This document shows, piece after piece, positions 40,705-55,950 of a stretch of 64,000 nt of DNA (positions are counted from its first letter, which is position 1; each line of letters begins with the position of its first letter). The position numbers were made by a program, and so were the translations under genes. This DNA comes from Muraenolepis orangiensis (lineage: Eukaryota > Chordata > Actinopteri > Gadiformes > Muraenolepididae), in the NCBI GenBank assembly GCA_027704905.1, contig CM051001.1, positions 20,980,610 through 21,044,609 of the forward strand, read 5' to 3'. The notes beneath the pieces are model-generated. The model was given only the letters and a program-made list of their open reading frames with translations, was not told the origin of the DNA and did not search any database.

Positions 40705-40805
40705 AGGCTAGTTTCCAAGACTGTCCAGTCCGTTCCAGGCTGGGGTAGGCTCCGGGTCTACGGCTGAAGCGGTTGACTCATAATGACAACAGATGGATGT
40801 AATTT
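40705..40805 (+). mobile_element. Degraded SINE/LINE 3' tail
   Basis: The string ggctggggtaggctccgggt followed by ctgaagcggttgactcataatgac and agatggatgta resembles the conserved 3' end of a common fish SINE (gggataggctccag..aagcggtt..gatggatg). Only the tail is present. Confidence 0.5.
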
Positions 40806-43135
40806 CCTAGATTGTTAAAAATAACAATAAAAATAATAATAATGTCCAATCTATACATCTTAGCAGGCCAGATTTTGCTCAGTTGTTTTATATTTCTATC
40901 GGTTGATGTCTTTCTCTCTGGCTTTGGTGGTGATACAGTGAGGGTATCAGTAATCAACCAGTTCAATAAGTTGCTGCAGAGCGGTGGGGCGGGACAAGCG
41001 TCCTTCAAAGGGAAGCAGGGAACGGCAGTTAACACTGACCAGATTGGTATCCGCCGTGTCAACAGCTCCTCATTCCGGGGCCCTGTCCCCCCACAGCGCA
41101 TGCACTCCTCTTCCTCTTTCTCCTTTTTATTTTTTTTATTTTTTATTTTTTGCAACCCTGTCAAGCCCAATATGTTTTGGCTTTACACTGGCTGTCTAGA
41201 TTGATGTCATGCTGCAGGTATGGGACAATGGCAGGAATCAAAGATGGAGGAGAAAAAAAAGGGAGGAGGGTTGGATCTTCTCTCTTCTCTTCTCTCTGCT
41301 CGCTCGCTCTCTCTCTCTCTCCCCCAGCTTGAAGAACGACCTCTCTTTATAATCAGTTCAGTGCTGCGTTATGACTGAAACTTCAAGCATCCATGACCTC
41401 AGTATTTTAGCCTCCCTGTAAGCGTCGAACATCTCCCAGTGCAGGCCTTGGCTCTCCCTGAGCCCTGCAGCTGTGTGGGCCCTACATACATAAATACATA
41501 CATGCGTACATACGGTTTGCTTAATAAGGGGTTATGTTATTGCGGTAACACTGTGCCGATAAGATAACGGTGAGGGGGGGGGGGGGACACATGGAGAAAC
41601 AGCAATCAGTCAGCGCTTTTTATAACTTTAGAGCTAATATTTGAGTGCAGTCGGCAGGACTGTGGGCCACTGTTTTAACATCTGTAATAATTAACTAATA
41701 ACACTTTCTTAACTTTCGCTTCAAGGTCAGTGTCGTAAAACATTATAAAGCGTTCACTGTTGGCTGTGAAAATATCTGGTTGGCTTACTTGTATCACTGT
41801 TATCCCATTGTGTCTGCAACATTTATAAGCAACACCTTTAAGTTACTGCCAATTTTCTACACAATCTATTATAAAGTTGAGACTTTAAATATAACGTTTA
41901 GTCTAAGGTCTGTGTAGCATGTGTTTCACACAGAGAAGGTACTTCATCTGCTGGTTGGAGGGGCCTATCTGTGATTGGCCATGGTCAGTCACATGGCCAC
42001 CGTGACTGTTACTAAATTAAAAAAGCTGGTAACAAATGTGTTATGCTCAACTGTTGGACTGTAACCACAATTCTCTTCTACGGCTACTACTACTACTACT
42101 ACAGTGCACTGCACACTATATGGCTGCTGTCACCTGTTGGCATTAGCCTAAACAATGCCCAGGGGGTATTCCAGATAAAGCCTACACAAAGGCCATCTGT
42201 AATTAGTCTGGATAGCTTAAATGTCTGTACATTCAAGATCCATCAGTTAGTCTAGCATGCCTCCTATAATGACGGTCTTTAACAAAGCTAACTGTCTACA
42301 TTTTTTTTTAGGAGCACCTATATGAGATGCTCTCTGACTAAACGTGGAGGGATGCCTGTCCTCGCATCATACGATCACTACGCTAATTCTGGAAGTATGT
42401 AGTCCACCTGTAGAGTTATGTCAACACGCACATGCAAGCCCCTTTCATTCATGGCGACACTGTGGAAAATAACTAAGTGTTTATAAGTGTGTTATAAGTG
42501 TTTTATTTCATGTCGAATGTTTTAGGTACTGAATGCCGTTTTTATAACAACGTTGCTCAAGCAGTCCTAGGCCAGACTCCTAAGTCACTTTGGGCACGGC
42601 TCAAGACAAATCAAGTTGAGCTATCATGAGGCTACGGTCCCGTGAATCCAGGGGGAGGCTAGCTCCGGCTAGCGCCCGGTCCACACGGTTGAGAGCAAGC
42701 GCACGTGCCTGCCAGCGCTGTGCTCGCTCGACCTCCTTATCAGCTCTTCCTGTAAGCGGCGGTGCAGCGTTTCAGCGAGCGAGCGCGTGGGGGGGGGGTG
42801 GTCCCCACTCGGGCATCCTGTGGAGCTGGGCGAGGAGAGAACAGCTGCCCTATCAACCCACCCCCCCACCCCCTGTGTAAAAACAAATAGCCTTATCAGA
42901 GGCTTCATGGGAAAACCCAGCGGTGTGAGTCTGTGCACCCGCTCCCACTCGCCGTTTGGGTCGCCACAGTATTGCTTTACATTTGGTCTTTAGGTAGACT
43001 TGATTCAAGCTCTTTTCAGGTTGTGATGGATCTATTGTTGCCTGTTAAGCAGGTGTACAATGTTGCATTTAGGGGCTTGGAATGTGTTCTTTTCCCCTGT
43101 GTACTTGAAAGCATTTGGTATGCCCCCTTCTGTAG

Positions 43136-43337
<202 letters not shown>

Positions 43338-43725
43338 CCATCCTTTGCACTGCAGACCCCACCCCCCTCTCCTCACTCTCTCCCCCACCCCCACCCCCGA
43401 TGGCTTAGTGAGCGACAGATCAGTAGGGGGTGGATGCTCTGTGTGTGTGTGTGGGAACAATTGAGCACCCCCTCTTTAGGCCAGTCTGCCCCCCGCCCCC
43501 CCCCCCCTTCTCATGACATTCCACACAGCAGACCACCTAGACCCAACACACAGGGAGCCCTGTAGCTGGGAACACACGGCAACAAAGACAGGGATGGAGT
43601 GAGGGACTGAGGCCTACGACAGAGGAAAAGAAGAAGGAGATTTGACTGGCAGGGGAAAAAAAAACAACTAAGAGCAAAGGAGTTTCTCAGAGGAAGAGTT
43701 AACCCCCCCCCCATCCCACCCCCTA

Positions 43726-43921
<196 letters not shown>

Positions 43922-44431
43922 AACCTCGCTCACCCCTCGCTTTCGAGTCAACACCACTTGTCTGTCTATTATTATAGTTTACCTTACGTCATGTTGTGCC
44001 ACACACACACAGAGCAGCCCATTACTACCCACAGTGCCATTAAGCATGTACATTTTTAGCACTGTGTGGTGGCCACTGGCCTGGTGTGTGTGTGTGTGTG
44101 GGGGGATATCCTTTCGATGCTGCTTGTGCCCTTCTCTGGCCCACTGAGAGATCAGGATTTGCGGTTTTCTGCACGCTGGGAGGAGGAGGAGGAGGAGGAG
44201 GAGGAGGAGGAGGAGGGGTGGTGGCAGGGGGCGGGGGATAGGCTCCTTGTTAACACGGCCTGTTTTGCATGCTGTGAAGTCCGCGGTCTGTAGCTCCCTC
44301 ACCAGACTGACATATCAGTTCCTATCCCCCTCTCAGCCCGTCCCGCTCTGGAACTACTCCCCTGGGAGCCCTGGGTACAGTCTTCATCTTTCTTTCCTTC
44401 CTCCCCCTCCCTCTGCTTCCCTTGATAACCA

Positions 44432-44704
<273 letters not shown>

Positions 44705-45379
44705 AACCACATGTACCCAACTTCTGTGGGTCAGCATCTTTTCTTTATTTATCTCTTAGCCCTCCCCTTGCTGTCTTTCCGTCAGGTTTTCCCCCTCCCA
44801 ATGGGCTTCTAGATGATTGTCAGGCCAGATAGAGGGTCTCCAGGCATTTTCCGGGCTGTCAACCCTCAATATGCATATGAGTTGTCGTTGTTGAACATGT
44901 CACAGATCACGCTTCTCACTGTGATCACACTACCCCCGAGGTCCCCACCTTCCCCACCTCTACTTTGCCTTCCCATAGCTTGGCGTCTCTGGTGGCTGAC
45001 AACCACTCCTTCCTTGTGGGAAGACTGGTGTGTGTGTGTCCCCTCTGTGATATTTGAGCTGCTGTATGTCTCCTTTTGTGTGCGATCACATCGGTCCTGG
45101 TGTCACTCAGCCAGCTGTGAGGAGTGTGGCGAAGGCCTCCCAAATGGAGGGTGTAGGTGGAGCCGCACACCCCTCCCCCAGCGCAACTTGGGTTTTCACA
45201 CTTGCCCAGGTCGTCACAGTGCATGTTGGCCCACCGGCGGTTGTGGCTATGATGTAGGCGTCTTTCGGCCAAGGTGTTATTGTTGTTATGTTATTGTATA
45301 TGTTATGTTTGAGTGTTTCAGCCATGTTGATCACACTACATTTGCAGTCTAGGGCATTCAACATAGGTAGACAAGAAGT

Positions 45380-45425
45380 CAGTGAAACCAGTGCTCATGT
45401 TAAAGTACAATAAGTTGGCTAGCAA
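45380..45425 (+). mobile_element. Fragment of the 19690-type fish repeat
   Basis: accagtgctcatgttaaagt followed by acaataagttgg matches the internal part of 19840-19895. Confidence 0.5.
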
Positions 45426-47214
45426 CTGGTGGTACATTGATGGTCGGTGATGCTGAGCTAAGAGCCTTAAATAGGCTATGTTAGCATAGAGGTCCTGGGG
45501 GCCAGAAGCCAGAGACTAGCCTGGAAGTTTGGGCTGAAACCCTGATGCTAAACCCAGCCCAGATGAGCTGTAAAATCTGCTAATTACTCCCACGGCCTCT
45601 ATCAAGGCTTTTCGATCGTTTTTTTCCAAAGTGTAGATGGTCTAATTAGTGCTTTAGTTTAACCATTAAGATCTGCTCCATTTCTTCAGTTGAAAGGCCT
45701 TATTTAAACAATTGTCTGGAACCGAAAAACCCCAAGTTACTGTGCACACACCCCCTGCCAAAGGCTCAAACGCCAGCCACTGATGCGTATCTGGCTCATT
45801 CTCCTTGGGCGTGTGAGTTTGACTGATGCTGAGGTGCAGTGTTGTTAAGACTGCATCATTAAAAACCCTATAATAAAACCCAGGGGACTCGGCGGAGACT
45901 GGCTTGAGATCCTCCTGGCTTGGGGTCAACTAGGGGGAAAAAAAGAGGGGAAAAAAGGGAGAAAAGACGAAGAGACACTTGAAAAAGATCAAATGCTCTC
46001 CTAAAGACGGCTCCCAAAGCTGCAAATCATTTGGTCCGGCAGCTTGAGGGTGGCTCGAGCTAGAAGAAGAAGAAGAAGAAAAACAAGGCCTCCAGAGGGG
46101 AATGTGAGGCGACCTGCTAGAGTTGAAATATTGGACATCGACGGAGCGGCGAGGAGGAACGGTAACGTAGCCTAACGACGATGATTTATTGACGCCCTCG
46201 CCGTGCATCACCGCCAAACACGCCGGGAACTTCAATGGCCCGCCCGTTCCCATCAAAGTGGTTTTGTGCCGTCATGTTTAGACTTTTCCCATCCCCTTTG
46301 ACAGGCCTGCTATGACTGTCTTCCCACCGCCCACGCCGGTGTCCGCTTACTGCAAGGCTCTACAGGTATATCACAGTCATTGTTGCCTTTTTCTGTAGCT
46401 TTGAGGTCTCAGAAACCTGATCTTGTACCTGACCTCATTCTGCCTGGGGGTCTCTGCCGGGGCCCCCATCCTGCACCCAACATCTGGTAGGCTTCAGCTG
46501 CTTTCTGGATGTCTGTTATAAACATTGTCAAAAAAGCTCCCTGTCCTAGGAAGGGCTGGCTGGCTTCTACTGGCAATGATGAAATGTATTGTTTGTGTGT
46601 TAAATCTTTTAAAAGGTCTCGTGTGTTTCAACATGGTTGGAATTTTTGCGGAAAACATTTTTCTGCAGTGAGGGGGGTGTTTTGGGTGGTATAGTTTTCT
46701 GTGTGATGGACTTATGTTTAAATCCACGAGGGGGAAGTGACACGGAAGAAGGGTTTTAATATACAAAGCCTTTCCGAGGTGCTCTTGTCCTGTCCTTTAG
46801 CGCGCCGTGAAACGCAGCTCGCAGAGTGCTAATTTGTAGGCTTAACAGAAGTCCATTTCAGCGGCAACACACAATGCTCTTTGCATTTGGTCCCTCAGTA
46901 CAACCCTTGGCGCTAAGTAACAAGTTCTTCGACTCCCTTTTTAAAAGTCTGTTTTCATTTGTCTGCTATGAGTCAGTGGCAGTGAAGGACGAATGCCGGA
47001 GAGGGACAAGCCAGGAAGGCCTGTTGTGCCTCCCTCTCCTCCTCCTCCTCTTCCCATGTGATTATCACACTGTGTTGTAACTTTTCCCCTTCAGTTGTCT
47101 GCAAAACCTCAGCCTGTCTCTGCACATCTTGTAACAGATAACATGCCCCCCCCCCCCCCTCCTCTCTTCTCTTTTCTCTCCATGGTCGGCCCTTTCTCCC
47201 ACCATCTGTATCTC

Positions 47215-47345
47215 GCTCTTTCTGTCTCTCCCTCACTATCTGTCTCTGTCTCTCTCACTCTGTCTCTCTCTCACTCTGTCTCTCTCTCACTCTCTGTTTC
47301 TCTCTCTCTCTGGCTCTCTCTCTCTCTCTCTCTGGCTCTCTCTCT
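47215..47345. repeat. Degenerate CT/CACT/GGCT array
   Basis: CT-rich sequence with regular CACTCTGTCTCT and TGGCTCTCTC interruptions, ending at a 10-bp inverted repeat of ggtgcacgtg near 47357-47380. Confidence 0.8.
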
Positions 47346-50300
47346 CACCTGCTCGTGGTGCACGTGCACACACGTGCACCCTGGCCAGACATTGGCAGTG
47401 CGGTCCACAGCAGAGGGCACCAGATCAAACGCTGGAGTTCGGTACCCCATAAACGGTTGCATACCTGAGAGAAAGTTACAGGCAGCGCGAGGTAGGGGGG
47501 CCCCCAGCTTGAGGGTCGAGGTTGGATCGATTTGCTCACGTGAATCATCGCCTCCAGACTCCTGACAGATGGAGCAGATGTTTTACGAAAGTGTTGCGCG
47601 TGCTTGCCCCCCACACACCCCCCCCCCCAGAATATTCATCAGGTCCATGGAAACTAAAATAGCATGCTCAGTTCAAATGTTAATGACCTGTTCTCTCTCC
47701 CAATAAAGAATGGCCCTGGAGAATGTGTGACATGAGTCTGCTGGTAACTGGGTCCTGGGTTTAACAATAGACCTCCCGGCTGAAGGAATGGATCATTGAG
47801 ATACATTTGAATGATGGTCGTTAAGTGGCCAATCACTAATAATAGCGGCTGTTTGTGGATGCTGGGCACGTTACAAAGGTAGATTACAATGAGTGGAATA
47901 CAAAAGACGACAACACCGCTAGCCGAAGAGCCGAGTGGTTGGAAGATGTAAACACACACAAACGCGGGACACACACACACACACACACGCACAAACCTCT
48001 GCACAAAATGTCCTTAAATGAATCCCACTCACCACAACTCCCCAACACTCATAGACGTGTCTCACTAAAGTGGCACGGGCCTGTGACCCATTGTTTTTAA
48101 TGATCTCATCTCTTGGCTGCCCTGTTTGTGTATTTCTGACCCCTGGCAGACCTCGGGAGTCTGTTTAGGACAGATGTCTTCAGCTGTCCAGTGCCGTCTG
48201 CCGGCTGCGTTGGAAACGACTGCCCACTCTTCCCCACTGACTAATTACACCGAGCAGCAGAACTGGCTTAACTCGTCTGGGTGACCAGACCGCAAAGTTC
48301 CTGTGCCCGCCCCTTCTCTCTCTTTCTCTCGCTCTCTTGTATTGTTTATCTCTAAACTCCTTTTTTGTATCCCCTGTGATGACTCATGTTCACTTAACTC
48401 TCATCTTCTATTGCTCACTCTCTCTTGCTCTGTAAAATGCCCTTTAGATTATTTTTTTTTAAAGGAACAGTGTCTTTACTTTCATTACCTAATTGTTGAG
48501 GTTTGGTAACCGAGGGCTTTAATTGAAACCACCTGAGCGCCTGTCGGGCTTGGTTCCAACACCCTGCAATCGCTCTCGTTGACGTCTGTAGGCCCTTAAT
48601 TAGCTACCAAAAGACCTCCAATAAACAGGCTGTCGCGCCGCAATGCGCAACACACGGTCGAGCAGAGCTATCTGCGGCTCACCCTGCCGATGCCACATTC
48701 AATCTCCGTCTTACTTCTAAGTAGTCTTAGCGGGGATATTCCAAGCGGGTGGGGTACCCCGGCCCCCGTGGTTGGTTGCTTGCTGCTGACTTTCTCCATG
48801 TAGTCGGGGAGCAGGGGCGAGTAAGACCATTGAGAAAGCAGTGACCTGGGAAGTGGCGCAGGCAGGGAGCTTTTGTGCCCGGAGACAAAGGCCGAGACGC
48901 AGGGACTGGGGGAGAGGGAGAAGGAAACTGAGCGAGTGAGCTAGAGGCCAGGGCCATGTTGTGGAGTCTCCCCAGGGGCTTCTGGGTAAATGTTCATGGA
49001 TGACAGCATTTTGGAATGTTCACAAATGGGGAGTTTTAATTGGTCCGAGGCCCCGACTGGTTTAGCAATTTGGACCTGGGCCGTGGTGACGGAAAAGGCT
49101 GGATTTATGAGTGTTTGTGTGAGCGGCCGTGCGTCTGTTTAGGGGAATGATTAACCCCTTGCCCGTGCAGCGTTTGTGAATGTTTAGGTGTTTGCTCCCA
49201 AAACGATATTTCTTATCTGGCTGACCCGGCACACAGACCAGGGGCCTCCAGTTCAGTGCAGTGCTAATGGAAGTAGCAGAGCGCAAGGCCAGGGGGCCTG
49301 CAGTTTTCTAATGGGACAAGCCGGCGCCTTCTGCCTCTACACAGCGGGCACACCTTCCTTCGTCACCGCTGTCTTGCCATCTTTAAAAAGCACACATTTG
49401 AGGCCTGTTGCTGGTTGTTTTTGCAGCTGTGTTTTATTCTCGGGGAGGGAATTCGGATTCCCGGCGTATTTTAGGAAACCTCTCCTCGGCACTCTCGCAG
49501 ACACTCTTCAGAGCTGTGGCGGCGGCGGTCTTGCGTTGGTGTTAAATATTAACTCCTAGAGACTCATTCCTTAAAACCCAAACCGCCACGTCGGGTAGTG
49601 TGGAGCGCCAGTGTTTTCTTCACACAAAATTAGAGGTTGCGTGTCACAAGTCGACTCCTCGCTAATCCTCTCCCTAGCTCTCTGCCAGTCATTGACCAAG
49701 TTGTGATAGAAGGGGGGGGCGTTGATCCGAATAAAGCTGTTTTGTTTTGTTTTTTTATGGACGTCTGGGGGGTGTTTCTGTTTAACTTTTGAACAATTCC
49801 CGTTGATTCCCGTGAATCATTCGGCAGTGTCTGCGATGGGATGACCCATTATGTCAGGCATGCATGGAGACTTCATGGGTCTAGACAGCGGAGCTTGTCG
49901 AATTAAGTGCAAGGCTATGGTTTTATCATAATAATGCTTCATAGTAACTAGTAATAATGTTGTATCTCTGCAGTTTTTTTTATAGTTCAGTCTTGTCTAG
50001 TTAATCCTGTATTCATTGTATCAAAGTATGTATAGTATATGGTACAATATACAATACAACACAATGTTCTGTACGGTCTAAAATGCCAGATTGTTTTTTT
50101 ATAAGTCCAGATGTTTTCATGCTTATCTTGCTGTGGCACAAACCGGAACACACACACACGCACACGCACACGCACACGCACACCATTTACAGCTTAGAAC
50201 AATTACCATAACACATCTTTTTACAACCGTCGTTGAAGCGTTGAAATCCATTGACGGTGCACAGGTCACGGTTTTACACAGGCCGGTCGTAGAAGTGGAA

Positions 50301-50881
50301 CAGCGTGCTGGCGTGCTGAAAACCGTTTCCTGGTCGCTTGTGAAGGTCAGAATATCTGTGTGTGCAGCCATGGATTTCCTGCTTGTTAGCACTAGGCTCG
50401 TTAACCCACCACCTGCCCGCCCTTTTCTTTCATAGGGATAGAGGTGGAATTAACCCACCACCAGCCCGGTTTAATCACTCGCCACTAACTGTACACGGAC
50501 AGTCATTGCGGCGTTTTTTCTCTCCAGAAAAGCTAATTATGCTTCAAAGCTAAATGTTTTTACCCATCGCAATGATGTCCTTTTAGCCACTGCTAAGTGC
50601 AGAAATGCCGGCAAGCAACCGCTACAGGCCGAAGTCTAATAAGGCACGTGAAAAAAAATTGCCTGTGATTTTATTCAAATCGCCCTCATGTGATTCAGAG
50701 TTCCGATGGCGTTCTGTGTCCGGGCTCTCGTTCTCTCTCCACAAAAAAAAGTTATTAAAGCATGCTCGGTTTGACCCGACTGTCGTAAACTTGTCATTAC
50801 ATTTATTCTTTCAAAGCGAGAAAAGCGCTGCGAGTGAGTAGGTGGAAGTTATATCCTGGCCTGATTATCTCCATCTCTAAT

Positions 50882-51098
<217 letters not shown>

Positions 51099-54000
51099 AG
51101 TTTATTAATACGTAGCTGTTTTTCTGTATCAGGTGGTTTTGGGTTGCTCGCACTAAGCAGAGCTCTGGTGGGGTGTAGGTGAACCAAGCGATTGGGTTGC
51201 CACACTTCTCTGGACTTACTTTTATCTCTCATCCAAACAAGGTTTTACCTTTTAGCTGTGCTTGACGGCGTCGCTGCCCGACTCATTTATGATTTTGCTG
51301 GTGTCACTTATCAGTTCAAGCCTTCGTGTCATCCTACCTGCCGTTCGTCGTGTATTTTAGATGGGGCATTTCAACTTACTGTATCCTGTTCCTCTTTCTT
51401 CCAGTGTACCCGAGAGAACCACTCCAGATCCACAAAATATGATGGTTTCCCCGGGGGACCTATTATGTAGTTCTTAAGTCTTTTGAATGGGGCCAATCAA
51501 TAAGGCCCGGTTTAGTTTTTCTAAACACATTCAAGTTTTACGAGCATTGTGAATGGGTAGTCCGTGAATAAAAAGGAAATAAAGAAAGTCCTCATCAAGA
51601 TTTTACCACGTATCAGGATTTCTATTCAGCAGCCGTATTGTGCTTTCACCCTTCCAGGCGAGCTCGGAGGAGGAGGAGGAGGAGGAGGGGGGAGGTGCAA
51701 ATGTGTGGCCAGGAAAAGTGAACAAGACACACTTCTCCCCCACCCTGAACTCCTGGCACGGTGCCCTTGAGCAAGAGACTGTGGTTTGCGTGAATGAGTG
51801 TGCGTTCTGTTCTCTCTCTCGCTCTCGCGCACAAGCCGCGCTGCATCGTTCCCCCGCAGGTTGTAAATAAGAATGAGAGGCCTTTAGTCAGCGGGTAGCC
51901 TCGTCTGAGCATTCTTTCGGGCTGTGTGAGGGGGGGGGGGGGGGGAGAAAAAGTATCGTGTTATGCTACAGTAATTCCCCGTACCCATCCCCATGTGTTT
52001 AGCGTGGCCGCCAGAAACCTCAAAAAGACATCTTACCCCTCTGTTGAATCGGTTGCTAAGGCTGGGACTCGAGTACACGGCTCGTGGACGGGAGGCCCCG
52101 GGGTTCATCTGCGTGGATGTTAGCTCCGTGTTTGACTTCTGTGCATATTGATGTGTTTTTCCTCTTTTCTTGGGCCATTATGTGATCTCATATGGGAGAG
52201 TCCCTTGGCTGTAGCCCTCAGAGTTAGTGAGGAACACGTCTGTCGTCGCTTGTTTTGCGTGAGATAACCCGACTGAAAAAACAACAACTTTACTTGTGTA
52301 CGTGTTCCCCGCCTACATGGAGCCGTTGGTTTTCCAACTGATGTCCGTCTGCACGATGTGGCCTTTTTCACTGGAGCCATCTCAACTTTTTGTTTGAAAG
52401 TTATTTAACACAACAATTGTTTTTTAGAAGGAGCACAATCCCCGTCTTCTAAACATTCACAATTCAAACATTCAAAAGTGACGGCTGATGAAATAGCAGG
52501 CTCCCACATTTTGGGAAAGAAAAATATGTGAGGCTCTACATTTGGATTGATATCAAATGGGATTTATGTGAAAAATGAAATCCCTTCCATCCATCTCTCC
52601 AAATGAAGACCAACACTAACACTTTTGGCAGACGGCAGACTACCAGAGCCGGGGGGGGGGAAACAAAACAGGAAATGGTGGCGGCGCGCAGGGGCGGACA
52701 AGCCGCGACTTGACAGACACTGAGAAGCGGAGAAGTAATTGCTATCATCTGAGAAATGAAATAAGCAGCAGTTTGCCGCTTTACTTTTGCATCTCGTCTT
52801 TCAATCGCGGGGCGTCAATTCAAGCCACAGTAATTTCCTCCTCTCAAGACGGTTGATAAACATCCCAAGTTGTTGATCCGACAATGGGGAAGCATCGACC
52901 GGACCTCCGTGTCCGTGTAAGTCAGTGGGTCCGGGCATGACACTGTGTAGGACAAGACGGGCTTGGCCGAGGTGGTCCCCCCCTACCCCGACCTAACGTA
53001 CCCATATCTCCCCCTCCTCCTCCTCCTCATCTAGCCCTGCCCTCAGGGGTGACTGCGGCCTAGACCGTCACGCTGGTGTTGATGCAATGGGTCTAGACAG
53101 GGCTGATTTAGCACCAGTTGATGTGGCGGCAAGGAATAGAGTTTTAACACAGCGATAGTTGCCGCGTTGCGTGTGCCTCTCTTAAGGAAGTATATGATCG
53201 TTGATGTGTATGGTAATTTCCGTAAAGCGTATGTATGTATGTTTTGTATATTGCGCCTTTCGCAGATGTCAAGCCGAAGACGACAAGCTAGTAAAAATTA
53301 AGTATAACCGACAGCGTTAGTAATAACGCTAATGGTAATTCCAGCGGTTTCAAATGGTTCACGTCTGTGTGGACCCCCATCTCCATCAAAAAGATACCCA
53401 CGGGGCGGGTAAACGTTTGCATACATGGCCGCATTAGCTTGCCATTATCAAATCATTATGTTTCATTTCTTTGTTTTAAAAACGGCCGTTTTTTTTTTCC
53501 TAATCCAAACCACCAAAACCTCTATCTCTCTTTCCATTCCAAGACAAATGGAAAGCAGTTATTTTCCGGGAAATGCTACCCTGTCTCCAAAAGCCCTTGT
53601 GAGGGTTTCAAACATCTGCAACGTTGGAATTGATCGGATACTTCATGAATGTAGATTATATGTTCTCTTGTCAAATGTTTTCATTCCAATGGTAGCACTT
53701 GGACTAATTCAACTTGGAAATGGTGGTGTGTGTGTGTGTGTGTGTGTGCTTGTGTGTGTAATTCATCCCCTCCTCTGTTCTTGAGAAAATAAATACTCAC
53801 TTTCAACACAGTTGTATTTACTATCTGCTAATAAAAAAAAACGTCAATCTCTTCTGAACCCGGACGGCTAGGTTTACTTGGCCTGCAAACCAAATCCACT
53901 CGGTGGAGAGTATTTCCACTTCCCCCTTGGTTGGTATTCAGTTCATTACCCGGTAGTGTGAGCTCAGTGCTTTGCCATAACCTGTCCACTAAACTGCTTC

Positions 54001-54166
54001 TAGAGCTTATTTTAGTTTTCCTAAATGCCCATTGCCTTGGTGATTGGGGTTGGGGAAGTGGTTCAATCAAATGCCCACCGGGCTCATTATAGCTGCCTTC
54101 AGTTAGCGTCAGGAGTGGGGGAAACCGGGTGGAAGGTTTAGCCGAACCCCAGGGCGGCCTTCGCAG

Positions 54167-54276
<110 letters not shown>

Positions 54277-54378
54277 GTTTCAGTGGTGACTTAACTTCCG
54301 CGGGCGACAGAAATACTTCTTCTGGGACTTTTATGACGTGGGCTTGGTGCGAGTTGGCTGTTAACGTTTCTATTTAAG

Positions 54379-54545
<167 letters not shown>

Positions 54546-55384
54546 CGGTCTCTGGATGGGGGTGGTCGTGGGCTGGATCAGAGGAGTGGCTGTTAACCCT
54601 TGACCCCTGCTGGTTAAGCCTGCAGGGTGGTTGGTTGTGGCTGCGGTGGAGGTAGAGGAGGGCGGCCCGGTCTCTGGGAGGGCCCGGCCCTGCCAGGCTC
54701 ATGGGCACATGATGCCAGGCGGAGGGGGCGGCGAGGTGTCTAATCTGGTTTTTGTCCGCAAGGCGTTTCTCCATTTCCCCCCCCCCCTCCATTTCCCCCC
54801 CCCCCAGCAGTTTGAGAAGGCTGGCCAACGCCAAAAGGGAAGTGACTTATTTTACAAGCCCCTTTAAAAGGGGTTGGTGGGTCTCCCACAAAGGAAAGCC
54901 AGAGAATCAGCGAGCCGGCGATGAATACCATGACACACTGTCACATGTTTGTTTACAAGCTGCCGTTCTCTTGTCCTCGCCGCCATAAAATAGCAGGGGC
55001 TTTTTCTCCTTCTTCTAAGGGGACACTCCAACAGCTCTGATGCTCTGTAGGCCCATTAGGTCCCCTGGTTATTGGGAAGCCTGGGCGCAAAGAGGCCAGT
55101 AAAAGGGTCCGCTGTAAAACAATTAAGAGTGGCCTCGACGCTCGCAACCAGCGCGTCCAACACTGTTTGTGGCAACAAAAAGTGAAGAGACTACTAGTGC
55201 TTGAGATGAGATGCGGCCAGCCGCTGAGGCTGACCGGCGGAAGATCCCCTCATGCCTGCTTTCTATAGCTTCCCTTTTCAACTTTGTTCCAGCATGGAAC
55301 TTCGTAGCTTTGTTTTTGAACGTTGATGGCTCTTTGAGCACACGCATATCCCTTTTCTAGCTCACTTGTAGCTCTGCCGCACGC

Positions 55385-55626
55385 CTAGCTCTGCTCTAGC
55401 GCACGCCTAGCCCTGCTGTAGCGCACGCCTTGACCTGCTCTAGCGCACGCCTAGCTCTGCTCTAGCGCACGCCTAGCTCTGCTCTAGCGCACACCTAGCT
55501 CTGCTCTAGCGCACACCTAGCTCTGCTCTAGCGCACGCCTAGCTCTGCTCTAGCGCACGCCTAGCTCTGCTCTAGCGCACGCCTAGCTCTGCTCTAGCAC
55601 ACTCGTAGCCCTGTTCTAGTGCTGTC
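55385..55626 (+). repeat. 22-bp minisatellite, 11 units
   Basis: Tandem units of exactly 22 bp start at 55385, 55407, 55429 and so on to 55605. Each begins CTAGCTCTGCTCTAGC and ends GCACGC. Units 2, 3, 10 and 11 are diverged, the inner ones almost identical, and two have CAC for CGC near the end. A half-degenerate unit precedes at about 55359-55384. Confidence 0.95.
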
Positions 55627-55912
55627 TTTACCATTTCTCACTAGGAGGAGGGGATGGGGGGGGGGGGTTGAGAAATTGGCTGCCAAGATGTTTTCACAAA
55701 GTGTGCATTAGCAAAGAATCCAGAGTTTTCAAAGCGCTAATCCCCGCCCGCTAACAATGTGACATTTGTGCAGACAGCCGCTGTGAAATATTGACCGTCT
55801 CACTTTTGTTTGTGTACGTTGGTAGGAGGTGCTGCAGGTTTCCACGTGGACGTAGTCTGCGGGACTGCTGGCCTGCGCTGTGGGCACACATGGGCCTGGC
55901 TGGAAGGGAACA

Positions 55913-55915
<3 letters not shown>

Positions 55916-55950
<35 letters not shown>

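Noticed and set aside
44813..45352. 179-codon frame with several Cys and few simple repeats
   Set aside because: It is the longest repeat-poor frame in intron 1, but composition and Cys spacing fit no domain I know, codon use looks random, and an equally open minus-strand frame overlaps it. A translated search would settle it.
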